This document shows positions 11,034 through 21,696 of a DNA stretch of 64,000 nucleotides, piece after piece; the stretch's first letter is position 1, and each line of letters opens with the position of its first letter. Where the stretch lies: positions 186,001-250,000 of the forward strand of contig JARFIW010001457.1 of assembly GCA_036346225.1 (NCBI GenBank), given 5' to 3'. The stretch comes from Platerodrilus igneus. Lineage: Eukaryota > Arthropoda > Insecta > Coleoptera > Lycidae. A program made the translations under genes and the position numbers. The notes beneath the pieces were generated by a model. That model did not search any database and was not told the DNA's origin. It saw nothing but the letters and a program-made list of their open reading frames with translations.

Positions 11034-12519
11034 ATCTCAAATCGCGATTGTAGTCATAAACAAAACAAAATTGTAACCGATCATGCTCGTAAAAATAAAA
11101 CTACACCTTGTATAACGTACACAAGCACCACGGATAATCTGCACGCCTCCTAAGCCCATGCTAATTTGTGCAATTTCGAACATCCTAACGTTAGATTGAC
11201 TATGGAAGTAACCAAACAAATGTCGAACGTGAAAAAACACACAACCCATACGAAATCTAACTTGAAACAGCATAGGAAGTCGCTACATAACCAAAGTGCT
11301 ACCGATACAAGTGCAGGTGATAATGCAAAAGCGAACAAACACCGTAGCAGTGTTGTAGACAAATACGTTCGAAAACATAGGTTGTGTAGTGATTCAAATA
11401 TTCCGACTGGCTTAAAACCTCCGTACGAATTAAACCCTGCAGTGGCGACGTCTAACTTTAGTGATAGCACCACTGACAGACAAAAAATTCATCGAGATAC
11501 ATTTAAAAGAGAGAAAAAGAAACGTAAATTTTCCTCGAAAATCAAACGTCACATTCTATCGACGCATACAACGCCAGAGCCCCCTGAATCTTTTGCCTTT
11601 TTTAAAGTCTCCAATTTACCTAAAAATTTTGTAAATTGTAAGTTTGTTGCAGGTTTCCGCTTAGAAAATCGGGTACTAAGCACAAATCGCACAACGATGA
11701 GGATAGCGTTTCAGAGGACAGCACTCGATGTAATTATAACAATAACAGTCGTTTTGCTACTTCTAATTTTAGGTTATCTTTAGGTCTTTCGCAAGTTTAT
11801 CGACGGCTAGGAGTTCTAACGGATCGTTTTGGTAATGCATCGCCACCTTCACCGATCGACGTCGATTCTTGTGTTCTTCAATACGATTTCATAGAAAATT
11901 ATATGTCGTTAGCGCCCTACGATGGTCAACGTACGCACCACGTAAACATTCCTATGGTAATTATAATTGATAAGATCGATAACGTAGACGCATTCGAAAT
12001 TGCTGCTAAAATCGTTATTCCGAAAGAAAGGGTAGGTATTTTTAATGCAATGGTTAACAGTAACTCCTTAGATCGATCACAGCATACCTATATTTTAAAT
12101 TTTAATGTTAATGTTAGTTTCAGGATTTCTTCCCGAAGTAACGTAATCAATGCGTTGCTTTCGCTAATTGACGTAGACGATCGTCGAAGTAATTTGAACA
12201 ATGCCTTATACCTTACCGCCTTATATAAAAGACTCAAGTTGGGTCTTCTTAGTATACAAAAATTTGGTGACGCCATATTCACAATATTTTGGTCGCAGTC
12301 CAACCCCGACCCAAAGCTCATGTTCTACCCAGAGCAAATCGCTCGACTAGCCGCTTAGCCTTTGGAGGTTTCCTTATCTACGAGCCATTTTCCACCAAAA
12401 CTAACCACGGGCTCTTTACATCTTCAGGAAATCCTCGTCATCTATCCTGGTGCCTTTCAGCTGGCCATATAGGAGTAAAGAAAATAACCCCTTAGTAAGG
12501 CAAAACCTTATAACGTCCT
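11034..12519 (+). pseudogene. Unit 2 copy of the second coding block
   Basis: Continues unit 1 homology right of the retrotransposon. Open pieces are 11,166-11,783 (which loses frame at the missing base near 11,695) and 11,903-12,358. The latter is the same 151-codon C-terminal domain as unit 1 4,792-5,247, with about two residue differences. The codon that is TAA in unit 1 (4,768) is caa here. The two copies thus carry different lethal changes, meaning both decayed after separation. Confidence 0.55.
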
Positions 12520-12680
12520 CTAATAAAAAAAAAAAAAAAAAAAACAAAATTGACTTAAAGAAAAAAATTATTAAAACTAAACGTTTTAAAACGCTTCTTG
12601 CCACCCCGATAACGTTGTTTAAGTTCTAAACTTAAAAAATTTTGGAAACTAAACGGGAAACCGCTCCCCAACCGAAAATT
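12520..12680. other. Corrupted homopolymer-rich stretch matching unit 1 5,400-5,670
   Basis: After taacgtcctctaataa the sequence turns into a run of about 20 A, then a compressed, homopolymer-distorted version of unit 1: short anchors (gaaactaaacg/aaaactaaacg, accgataacg/ccgataacg, ggaaat/ggaaac, aaccgc) remain in order while the sequence between them has collapsed. This looks like poor read consensus rather than evolution. Confidence 0.55.
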
Positions 12681-12739
12681 TTTTTTTTTTTTTTTCAAAT
12701 TTCAAACCGCTTCCACCTTTAAAATTAAATTAGCGGAAG

Positions 12740-13105
12740 GTTGGAAGTATTATTTATAATCTATGGTACAATATATGTTTATCTTTTATATATTTTATAT
12801 ACGATGTTGGATTTCTATGTCTTTAAGATAGTTCAGCAGTGGTTCAATATTGGATGTGTCTCTCAGGATAGTTTGTACATCTTGTTGTATGTTGTTTGTT
12901 GTTTACTAGAATTGCCACCCCTCCGCTAGCTATATGTGTGTTTAGTCTGTCCTTGCGATATTGTATAAAATTGTATGTATTTATGTTTTGATGTTCTTTG
13001 AAGTGTGTTTCTTGTAAGCATATGTAATGAGGTTGTGTTTCTTAAATTAGTTTTTGGAATTCAGCTTTATGGGATTGAAGTCCATTACAATTCCATTGAA
13101 TGATG
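12740..13105 (-). pseudogene. N-terminal endonuclease fragment of the second non-LTR element
   Basis: Reading leftwards from 13,105 the minus strand gives IIQWNCNGLQSHKAEFQKLI, then a stop, then HYICLQETHFK and, after a frameshift, GGVAILVNN. These are the first endonuclease motifs of a Jockey-type ORF2 (N, QET with catalytic Glu, GG-VAI). The domain then ends and only about 60 bases separate it from the poly-T. Confidence 0.7.
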
Positions 13106-13111
13106 TTCATG

Positions 13112-14290
13112 TTATTGATTATCGACTGAGGAATCAGACATTTCTGACTCAATTTGTTGTTCCTCCATTTTTTTAGTTATTCTTGTTATTGTTGTTTTTA
13201 TTTTTTTGTCATCAGTATTGTTTTGGATTTCATGCATCATTTGTATGAGTTGGTTTGTATCTTTGGTATAGTTTTTACTTAATTCTAGTATTTTTTTTGT
13301 TCCGATCGTGTTTTCTAGAAAGTCCTGAAATTCGTCGAATGAGATAATGTATTTGGCTGGATCACTTTCTATGATTTCCTTTATTGTATTGTGTTTTGGG
13401 GATTCAGTTTGTTCCAAGTTCTTCTTTTAATTGTAGGATCCTTTTTGTTTTTGTTTGTCCGTTTGGTTTGTGATAAATTCGACAGGGTTGATTCTTGGTT
13501 GGTTTCTTGTTTTTTCTTTTGTGTTGCTTCTCTTATTTGATGTTCAATGTAAGTTTCATTTAGTTCTTCTGTAGGTGTACTTTCAGGTGACTGATTTGGT
13601 CTTTTATTTCTTATTGTTTCATTTAGGTTTGTTATTTGTTCAGGTTGTTTTGTTTCACTCTGTATATTATGTTCCTCGCAGCTTGAGGTTGAATGGCCCG
13701 TTTGTTTACATGTATAGCAGTATGTTTCTGTAGATAAAAATAGTCTGTAGGGGGTTTCTTCAAATAATACTATTATTGATTCTGGGATGTTTAAATTTGC
13801 AGTTTGTTTAACATAGATTTGTCTACGAAAGCTAAGTATGTGTTTAAATTTTATTTCTGATAATGCAGCTTTTATAAATGACATCTTGCCTGTTAAAGTT
13901 ATATTTAGCTTAATAAGTGCGTTTTCTATTACATTGTGTGGTATGGATGGGCTAACATTTGAAATAACCACTCTTATGGTCGGCGTTAGTAATTTACGTA
14001 TTTCCACTTCTGTGTTATTTACTGTTATATTAGGATGGTTGTTTACAAACTGGTCAGCATCTTCTTTTGTAGATAAATAAATACAGATCCGGTTGTTTGC
14101 TATTCTTGATGCAAAGGTTATATTTTAGGATCTATTATTTCCGTGATTGCATTTAGATAATCTTCTAACTTCGTGTTTGGCAATGAATTTAATATAATCG
14201 CATTTTCTTTTGACGGGAAACTGCTTGCAGATGTTTGTTCATTTGGTGCTTTGCTTTTACTGCATTCGAATATGTCCCTTCTTTTATTGT
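13112..14290 (-). pseudogene. ORF1 (gag-like) of the second non-LTR element, frameshifted
   Basis: Three frame-shifted pieces in order: about 14,290-14,110 (NAIILNSLPNTKLEDYLNAI), about 14,100-13,381 (ASRIANNRICIYLSTKEDAD onward) and 13,417-13,112. A single CCHC-type knuckle is visible (CYTCKQTGHSTSSC) followed by a long Lys/Gln/Asn/Thr-rich tail, a layout common in non-LTR ORF1. The frame is open above the GTG at 14,007, so no start can be fixed. The breaks (near 14,105 and 13,400) are single-base. Confidence 0.7.
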
Positions 14291-14539
14291 CTGATGGGCG
14301 AGTGGGTTTTTGTTTGGCTGGTTGAATGATTTATGGTTGAGGCTGTTATTGTTGGTAAAGGATACATTTCAGGTAGTTTTGGTAAGTGGTTTGGGTTAGG
14401 TTTATTTAATGTAGCTGTAATAAAAGGAAGAGGAATGTTTAGAAAACAATACCTGTTTTGGTTTTATCACTTGTTAATTTGTTATTTCCGAGGTCGTATT
14501 TTATTATCAACGAATTAACTTAGAACTCAATCGAAAATT

Positions 14540-15193
14540 AAAATACGTCAGAAAAATGTCGATCGTGAGGACCGTCGTCTTGATAGCGATTCATTACAAC
14601 AGACACAACAAATTTGTACGCTAACGAAATTAAACAAATTGAATAGCGTTATGTACCTGATTGACCGTGTGACTCGACTGATACTAATATAGATTTAAAC
14701 GATAACATCATTGGTACTGTGGATTTAGAAGCGTGTCCAGATCTTGTTTCCAAAAAAAATTGTTTGCCATACTAAAAAAGTTCCAAGTTTATCTAAGAAC
14801 GAAACGATAGAAGAGAAGTTCGAGCAAGGATGTGAGCCGCTTTTGCCTACAGAACACGTAACAACTGCCAACGAGAACGCTAATAGTAACGAAGTTTCTC
14901 ACTTCCACACAGTCCCAGATCGAAATGAATTGCTTTCACCCGGAGATGCATTTAAAAACGCCTTTTAGATTTTTCTATACGAAGACATTCTATATTTCGT
15001 TAACGTAAATAAAAAAAAAACTATTTTGAAAGAGACAAATGCCATTGAAACTGTCAACGACATTGTACGAGTTACGCTTCACGAGAGTATGGATAACATA
15101 TCTACGTGGAAAGTTGAGTTTCATGTTTCGCAGCCTATGCGCTCGCGTAGAGGCCGACCCCAAGAAATCTAGTTCGTACACCCATAAATCCGG
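14540..15193 (+). pseudogene. Unit 2 copy of the third coding block
   Basis: Homologous to 5,666-6,327. The open piece 14,744-14,968 ends at the same TAG as in unit 1; the frame continues past it to a TAG before ttcgtac. An overlapping frame starting at ATG 15,039 runs into unit 3 without interruption. Confidence 0.45.
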
Positions 15194-15845
15194 CATTCGC
15201 TCTACAACAACTGCGGGAAGACTTCAAGAAGCGTGTGACGGTATCAACACACTATTCGATATTAAACATATCGACTTGTTTGTCACGTTTGATGGTATTC
15301 TTAAAATAATTAAAACGGAATCGAATGATAATCTGACTGTACTTCCAGAAGTAGCAGATCAACTCAATAAATTGTATGAAAATTCTAAATCTAAGAGATC
15401 GCAACAAAAGCTCGTTACGGAATGTTGGTATGTCACTGCCAGACGTGAAGTTGCAGCGCGAACTAGACATGATGCCAAAGACGAAAGCTGCATCCCGTTC
15501 AAAAAAAGGAAAAATTACCCGTATTTTGCGGACGATCACGTCGTAGTTAAAAAATTCAGCAAACAACGTACGCGACAATTAAAAAAATTTGGAGTTTTTA
15601 AGGATGTTTGTAATGTTATACAGGGTTTAAAATCGCAGTCTAGAAAACCGTCATTTTCTAATCTTCGGGACATTTTGTTAAATTTAGTCGTTAAAGTCGA
15701 GAAGGTTAAACGTCCTGCGAACGTAAATGCAACATTTATTGGGTTATCGTCACGAGCACGGCCAGCGCCTGGTGCGTTGCACGAAAATAATTTTAACGCA
15801 GCTATCTCGATCGTGCAATTAAATGCGAAATGGCAAAATGCGTAA
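15039..15845 (+). CDS. Open frame crossing the unit 2/unit 3 junction, 268 codons
   Basis: This is the longest uninterrupted version of the first coding block. It opens with a true ATG, 155 bases before the unit 3 boundary, and crosses that boundary in frame (THKSGIRSTTTAGRLQEACD). The residues before the junction do not exist in front of unit 1, so unit 1 is a truncated copy. It is basic and charged, with the patches NKLYENSKSKRSQQK, FKKRKNYPYF and KQRTRQLKKFG, and has no membrane segments. It is cut short by the 2-base insertion shared with unit 2 near 15,808 and a lost A near 15,838. Family unknown. Moderate confidence that it was a gene, low that this copy makes a working protein. Confidence 0.45.
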   Translation: MPLKLSTTLYELRFTRVWITYLRGKLSFMFRSLCARVEADPKKSSSYTHKSGIRSTTTAGRLQEACDGINTLFDIKHIDLFVTFDGILKIIKTESNDNLTVLPEVADQLNKLYENSKSKRSQQKLVTECWYVTARREVAARTRHDAKDESCIPFKKRKNYPYFADDHVVVKKFSKQRTRQLKKFGVFKDVCNVIQGLKSQSRKPSFSNLRDILLNLVVKVEKVKRPANVNATFIGLSSRARPAPGALHENNFNAAISIVQLNAKWQNA

Positions 15846-16133
15846 AGAAAAATAAAACATGGTAAATCATCGAGCGCTCTGCCTTCACACACACCTGTAT
15901 GTACAATAGAACAAAACCGCGATATGAATAGTAAACCATCTGAAAGAAATGAAATGGGGTTCGATTGTACTTACAGAGAGTCTTTGGGCGATAGGGATAC
16001 GACTGACCATTCAACTCGAAAGCGTTCGTATACTTAGGATGAAAATGAAATTGTTCCTAAACGGTCTAAATTACACTCGCCAAGTGCTGGAACACAATCA
16101 TCAAATGAAATATTTAAGGAACCTTCGATACAT

Positions 16134-16364
16134 ATGAAGAAACGACATAAACAAAATCCGTTTCATGACGAAATCGATGAACAGCTTGGGTCTCTTAATC
16201 AAGTAGAGCGAGAAGAAAACGTACGTCCTATAAAATATTTCGACGATCCTAAGTTACACAGCGGCAGTGCATACGTAAGCGTAAAACCAGATTTCAAGGA
16301 TTCAAACCGTGTAAATAAACGAGACCAGCCTCTTCAAACTAATATTGTTTCAAAAAAAAATTGA
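16134..16364 (+). pseudogene. Unit 3 copy of the end of the first coding block
   Basis: Same 70-odd codons as 3,681-3,941 and 7,268-7,543, following the shared TAG at 16,035-16,037. It ends in a 9-A run before the retrotransposon. Confidence 0.45.
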
Positions 16365-16395
16365 TATTACAAACGAAATCCGTGTATAAAAGTTA

Positions 16396-16868
16396 TTGGT
16401 ATTGATGATGGTTTCACTGAAAACACATTGAAAGCAGCACTAATGAAACAAAACAATGCTGTTTTCAATGATGACAGTTTAATACAAGTTAAGGTACTAA
16501 AGAAAATGCGTACTAGATATTTTGCAATAATTGAATTAGATCCGGCAACTTTTGCGAGAATTATGGGTCATAATATTAAATTGGCTATTGGATACAATTT
16601 ATGTTCTGTATATGAATATATTCATGTTATACGATGTTTTAAATGTTTTCAGTTTGGTCACATGGCGAAGTCATGTAAAAATAAGCAAATTTGTGGTAAA
16701 TGTGCTGCTAGTGATCATAAAACTGTAGAGTGCAATAATAATAGCATTAAATGTGGTAACTGTATTATAGCTAAAAGTGAGCCTGAGTTGCAAACCAATA
16801 TTCAACATGAAGTATTTGACTTAAAATGTCCAATATATTTAAAGCATGTTAAACTGGTCAAGTTGTAA
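16396..16868 (+). CDS. ORF1 (gag-like) C-terminal part with zinc knuckles, unit 3
   Basis: Open from about 16,396 (GIDDGFTENTLKAAL) to the stop just inside the LTR insertion. Three CCHC-type knuckles are readable: CFKCFQFGHMAKSC, then CGKCAASDHKTVEC, then CGNC. ORF1 proteins of this group coat element RNA. The N-terminal half is missing because the element was 5'-truncated on insertion, and the C-terminus is cut by the LTR insert, whose first bases supply the stop. Confidence 0.7.
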
Positions 16869-18751
16869 CAATTTTATTTTAGCAGTAAAAGAACCTATTC
16901 ATTAAACGTACAATGAATATTGAAATACCTTTATTAACTAAAATAAAGATTCGAGTAACAATCAAATTTTTATAGTATTACTATATCTAGGATTAGTAGT
17001 CTATTTGTTTCGGAGTTCGGTGCAATTCCACAGCCACTGGCGCGCGCTTGAGAGGTTCGAGAACCCCACTTATGATCCTCCCACCATGCAAGAACGCAGC
17101 GAGCGCACTCGTCGATAGTTAAAGGCAGCGTGAAGATGCATTCAAAAAGAATGGCGAGTGACCTCCGGGTCGCCTTATTTTGGTGAAACACTTCCTGAGT
17201 AACGGTTAGTACTTAATCCACATTTTGCATATTCGTTATCATATTAGCTAATTTAAAAATTTATTTAGCGCAACGACATGTCAGAAACCGCAACGATGAG
17301 TCAGAAACCGCAACGACATGTCAGAAACTGCAACGATAAATTAGAAACCACACGACTACTTTGAAATTACAATTTAGAAACCTTAACTTATGGACTACGT
17401 AATGAAAAATTATATTTGTAAATAAGATTAGACAACGGAAGATTACGCTACGAAAGTAATGTTGCCTTTAATCAATGTAAGAAATCCGCTTCACTTCAAC
17501 ACCTGTATTAAAGCATGGAAGGCAGGAATAATTAGTAGCAGATTCAGCACGGCGAGGTTGTTTCCATCCCAACCAAGGACAACAGCCGGTATTTGGTTCG
17601 TAGTAGATTTAAGAACTTCCTCAGTACTTCATTCTGAAAGTACATTATTTCGTTTTGTTTGTTAGAAGTACAAAATTGTTATTCAGTTTACCTGTAATTA
17701 AGCTGGTTTTCCCAGTATCAAACTTGATTTCACTTAGTTTCGTAAATATGTGACTACACGTGGCTTCAGCATAAATTAACAGCTGCGATTACGTCACCTG
17801 TTTGTTTGAACAATGCCGTCAACGATTGCACAATGGCTAACAGATGTTTAGTATTACAGTACTGCCACTTTTGATAAAATTAGAGAATATCTTTGTGAAT
17901 ATTTTGATTTCAAATTGATTTTAATATCGTTAACTTAAAGAGAAAATTTTTGTATAGTAATTTTGTAAATGACCTACACATATCTGATTGGGTTAGTAAA
18001 CTTTAGCATAACCAGTCACACTGAATTGTAATTTATTTGAGTAAGGATCAGTTGATAAACCTTACAACAACTTTACAAGTATATCAAGTATTCATTTTAT
18101 TTTATCACTTTGAACTATATTTACTGAAACAAAGAAAATTCTTTCTAGTAAATTTATAATCCACATTTAAAGTTTTTTATTTTGATCTAGTTTGATCAGA
18201 CCTGATAAACAAAAAACAATAAGAATTAAATTTTATAACTCCATTATGTAGAAAATATTCTTTATGCATTTTAGGTATACTTGAGGGACGCAAATTGTGT
18301 TCCCATTTTCTATGTGACTTAATTATTATTTTTCCTTACAGGAACAGCGTCTTATTCTGTTAAGACAAGCTTTTGTGTCAGCGAAGGCGATCTTTTTTCT
18401 TTGGGTCTCCACGTCCGCCCTTAGAAATTTGCTATGCCATTAATATAAATCAATCTGGACTTGGTGGCGCCTGTTTGTTTTAGTTTGAGTATGACCCCTT
18501 CAGATTTCGACTTACCCCCCCATTGCTCATAGCTCTACCCAAGGAATAGACCCCTAGTTACGTCGGAAGACTTTGTTTTGCAGACACCTGACTTGGAGCA
18601 TGGTGATAATAAAGTAGTGTTTTAGTAAGTCAAGAAAATATGTTTCACTGGTGCCGGCAACGTCAGGCCTTAGTTAGAAAATACGTTTCACTAGCGCCCA
18701 TGCGTGAGGCTAGCGGAGCCAACAATTAGAGAGAAAAAAAAAAACGTAACA
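16864..18751. mobile_element. LTR-type insertion (long solo LTR or small non-autonomous element)
   Basis: Unit 2 gives the empty site (tcaagtgtcgg). Here aagt occurs on both sides (16,860-16,863 and 18,752-18,755), the insert starts tgtaaca and ends gtaaca, so it has TG...CA ends and a 4-bp target duplication. It has no coding capacity. An aataaag polyadenylation-like signal lies near 18,608. Near the right end are two related 44-bp blocks, ttcactggtgccggcaacg and ttcactagcgcccatgcg, each resembling a primer-binding-site region. Inside, at 17,270-17,350, are four ~20-bp tandem copies of cgcaacgacatgtcagaaac. Confidence 0.75.
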
Positions 18752-18811
18752 AAGTGTCGGATAAATTATGTAAATACTGTTTTAAGTAAATAGCCATTAC
18801 CGCATTTAAAT

Positions 18812-19279
18812 TTGTTTATGCTAGCACCAGGAACAAACCTGAAACCAGAGACTGAATTTGATTGTAAGCTCAAACTGGCCTACCAGAATACTAGAGGTCT
18901 GAATACAAAACTTTATGATTTCTACAACTCTGTTTGTTCCACAATTAGTGAGTATGATGCTATTGCCATCACTGAGACATGGCCACCTAATTCTGTGTTA
19001 GATAGTGAAATTGTTCCTAATGATTTGATCGTGTATAGAAGTAGAAATAGGGATATATTAAAGGCTCAAAAAAGAAGAGGGGGCGGTGTGTTGCTTGCGG
19101 TAAAAAATGAATATGATAGTAGTCTTGTTGATGTTAAATATGAAGATTCCAATATAGATGTATTGTGTGTTAATATTAATACAACTGCTGTAGCAAATTT
19201 GTATATCATAATCGTGTATATTTCACCTGATTGCACCTTATCATCCAGAGAGAATTTTTATAATTTCTTAGAAAACTAG
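18812..19279 (+). pseudogene. Endonuclease domain, unit 3 copy
   Basis: Near-identical to the unit 2 copy (NTRGLNTK, AITETW, GGGVLLAVKN). It reaches a few codons further (ENFYNFLEN) before a TAG; the T-runs differ from unit 2, so the breaks differ between copies. The frame opens at a TTG; no ATG start is implied. Confidence 0.75.
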
Positions 19280-19333
19280 GAGTTTTTATATGAAAACAAT
19301 TTTATAATTATTGGCGATTTTAATATAGCAGGA

Positions 19334-21044
19334 TTGAATGAATGTTATCTTAACAATACTATCAGAGATGATTATGTAGAGCTATTTCTTAACTTTATGA
19401 GTTTTCATGATACACACCAGTATAATCGTGTAACTAATGCAAATAACCGCTTATTAGATTTGGTGATTTCCAAGCTTAAATGTAAAGTGGTTCCCTTTGG
19501 ATCTTGCTTTGTAAAAAAAGATTTACATCATCCAGTATTGTTTATTGAGGTTCCATTAAAAAATAGGAAAATTAAACAGTTACTGACAGATGGATGCATT
19601 CAGTATAACTTTAAAAAAGCTGACTTTTATTTAATGTATCGTTTATTTGAAGGAACTAATTGGGATTTTTTAGAATCATATACCAATGTGAATGATGCTG
19701 TAGAAAGCTTTTACAATACACTATATAAAATGTTTGATAGATGTGTTCCAAAAAGTAGAAAGTCTACAAAGTATCCTGTCTGGTTCAATAGCCAAATAAT
19801 AAGAGATCTGAAACGAAAAGAAAAGTTCCGCCAACTTTTAAAGAGGGATAATGTTACTATTAGGGCTGAATTTGTGAAATTGAAAAAAAGAGATTAAAAT
19901 GAGCATTGAAAGAGCACATGCACAATACTTAATACAAATACAGGATAACATCAGTAACGACTCCAAGTTATTTTGGAACTACATACACAATAAAAGGGGC
20001 TCCACCAGTATTCCTAATAAAATGTCCTTGAACGGGATTGAGTATTCGAATGGTCGTGATATTGTTAACGCATTTGCTTCACATTTTGAATCTGTATACA
20101 GTAAAACTGATGATTACTTTGATCCTGACGTACTAGCTTCCGTAAATAATTTAGAATCAATAAATTTAACACCCATTGAAACTCATGATATAACACAAGC
20201 CGTAAAACGGCTGAGATCAAATAAGACTGTTGGTCCTGATAATGTGCCACCATATATATTGAAGGGCCTAATTGATTTAATTGTGCATCCGCTTAAATTA
20301 TTATACAATTTATGTCTATCAACTAATACTTTTCCCGACTATTGGAAATTGGTAAAAATTAGCCCGGTTTTTTAAAAGGCCGCCAAAAATGATATAAAAA
20401 ATTATCGACCAATTGCAGTGCTTTCTGGACCAGCCAAAATATTTGAATCGATTCTTTTTCAGCAGATATATTCTTCAGTTTCCCAAAGATTATCAGTGTA
20501 TCAACATGGTTTTGTCAAAAAGCGATCCACAGTAAGCAATTTAATAAACTTGACACAATGTATTGCAGAGACATTGAATAATCTTGGCCAAATAGACGTT
20601 ATTTACAGAGATTTTGTGAAGGCCTTTGATAGTGTTGATCATATTAAGTTATTAGAAACATTACATAATCAGTTTGGATTTCATAAAAATTTTATGAAGT
20701 CATATCTGCATGATCGTAAGCAGATGGTTGTTGTTAGGGGATTCATATCCAATACATTCATTGCATCATCGGGAGTACCTCAAGGATCAAACCTTGGCCC
20801 ATTACTCTTTTTATTATTTATTAACAACATACCTTCTGTAATACAGTTCTCTTCTATATTACTGTTTGCCGATGACTTAAAGTTATATGCATCAATTAAA
20901 GATGTTCGAGATTGTGAGAGGTTACAAGCTGATTTAAATAATATCAGTGAGTGGTGCAAAGATCACAGGCTGTACTTTAATATAACCAAATGTAATGTAG
21001 TTTCATTTGCCAGAAAATATAATCCACTAAAATATGAATATAAC
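19334..21044 (+). pseudogene. Reverse transcriptase, unit 3 copy
   Basis: Pieces 19,334-19,897, 19,899-20,375 and 20,418-21,092 carry the same motifs as unit 2 (GPDNVPPYILK, DFVKAFDSVDHI, GVPQGSNLGPL, FADDLKLYAS). This copy has an intact GVPQGS-to-FADD block and an extra 9 bases (ggctccacc) near 20,000, but lost ten codons' worth of sequence near 20,690 (ttattattgtttatg in unit 2). The last ~15 codons of the third piece are foreign sequence beyond the array edge. Confidence 0.8.
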
Positions 21045-21647
21045 CTAGTTATCCATAATCCACAAAAAATTATTACAAATGGAATGTTTTGAAATAATTG
21101 AAAATTGAAAAATTGTTAATTGTATTTGCTGGAAGACATACCACCCATATCCTATAGATTTTAGGGAAAGTGAAACTTCAAGATGACCCTAACAACAATG
21201 AATATTCGACATCTAATTAGCTCGTACGAGCTTAGGTTTTACAACCTATAATTATGTTGGCCATGAGATAGCCATGAGAAAGCCCATTAAATGTAGTTAT
21301 CGGAGTTGGACAGTTATGCCATATAATTTTCAATGGACTGCCAACCATTAATTTTTGGCAAGTAAAATTTTTAATTGATTTTGCTGTCCAACATAAAAAT
21401 GAGTGAATTTTGGATCTCCAGTTTTTTTATTCTTTTTATGTGCAAATCATCATCAAAAAATGACAATAGTAGGTATTTCATGGCAGTCCAAACATCTGCT
21501 TCGTAATCGCAGATACCTGAAATAAAACTCAAATCAGTTTCATGACATATACTAGGCAACAACTAATTTAAAAATATTCAGTTGTAAAAACGTTCGCTAA
21601 AATTGAAAAATTCATGGTATTTTATTTTCAAAATAACACTCATTCTC

Positions 21648-21651
<4 letters not shown>

Positions 21652-21695
<44 letters not shown>
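21652..21695. repeat. (TA)n microsatellite
   Basis: About 22 uninterrupted TA units. Confidence 0.95.

Positions 21696-21696
<1 letters not shown>

Larger units (their letters stand above)
12681..14527 (-). mobile_element. Second non-LTR retrotransposon fragment in unit 2, minus strand
   Basis: Flanked by a 12-bp near-duplicate (caaccgaaaatt 12,669-12,680 and caatcgaaaatt 14,528-14,539) that is single in unit 1 (5,653-5,664). A T-run at the left end is the poly-A tail of a minus-strand element. On the minus strand it carries an ORF1 with one zinc knuckle and the start of an endonuclease, then breaks off; no reverse transcriptase is present, so it is internally deleted. It is unrelated to the element at 7,510. 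Confidence 0.85.
6328..15193 (+). repeat. Tandem unit 2, expanded to 8,866 bp by two insertions
   Basis: Homologous to unit 1 along its length once the insertions at 7,510-11,033 and 12,681-14,527 are removed. It shares with unit 3, but not unit 1, a 2-base insertion (gctatctcgatcg against gctatcgatcg) and ataggg for ataccg, so units 2 and 3 are closest relatives. It has its own damage: a TGA near 6,592 (gcagggtgaac) and a missing base near 11,695 (acgatgagg against acgaatgagg). Confidence 0.9.
15194..21044 (+). repeat. Tandem unit 3, truncated inside its retrotransposon
   Basis: Begins with the same cattcgctctac start and follows unit 2 until 21,044, where it departs from the unit 2 retrotransposon after aatataac. 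Everything right of that is unrelated, so the array ends here. It contains the same retrotransposon insertion at the same base as unit 2, plus a private LTR insertion at 16,864-18,751. Confidence 0.9.
16372..21044 (+). mobile_element. Same CR1/Jockey-type insertion as in unit 2, split by an LTR insert
   Basis: The left junction (gatattaca then aacgaaatccg) is identical to unit 2, which shows a single insertion event later duplicated with the unit. This copy retains an intact ORF1 zinc-knuckle region but loses the 3' end at 21,044. It is interrupted at 16,864-18,751. Confidence 0.9.

Noticed and set aside
2741..21044. Reassigned TAG codons in the tandem unit
   Set aside because: Neighbouring frames end normally at TAG as well as TAA and TGA, and other frameshifts are present, so simple decay explains the data better; kept only as a testable finding.
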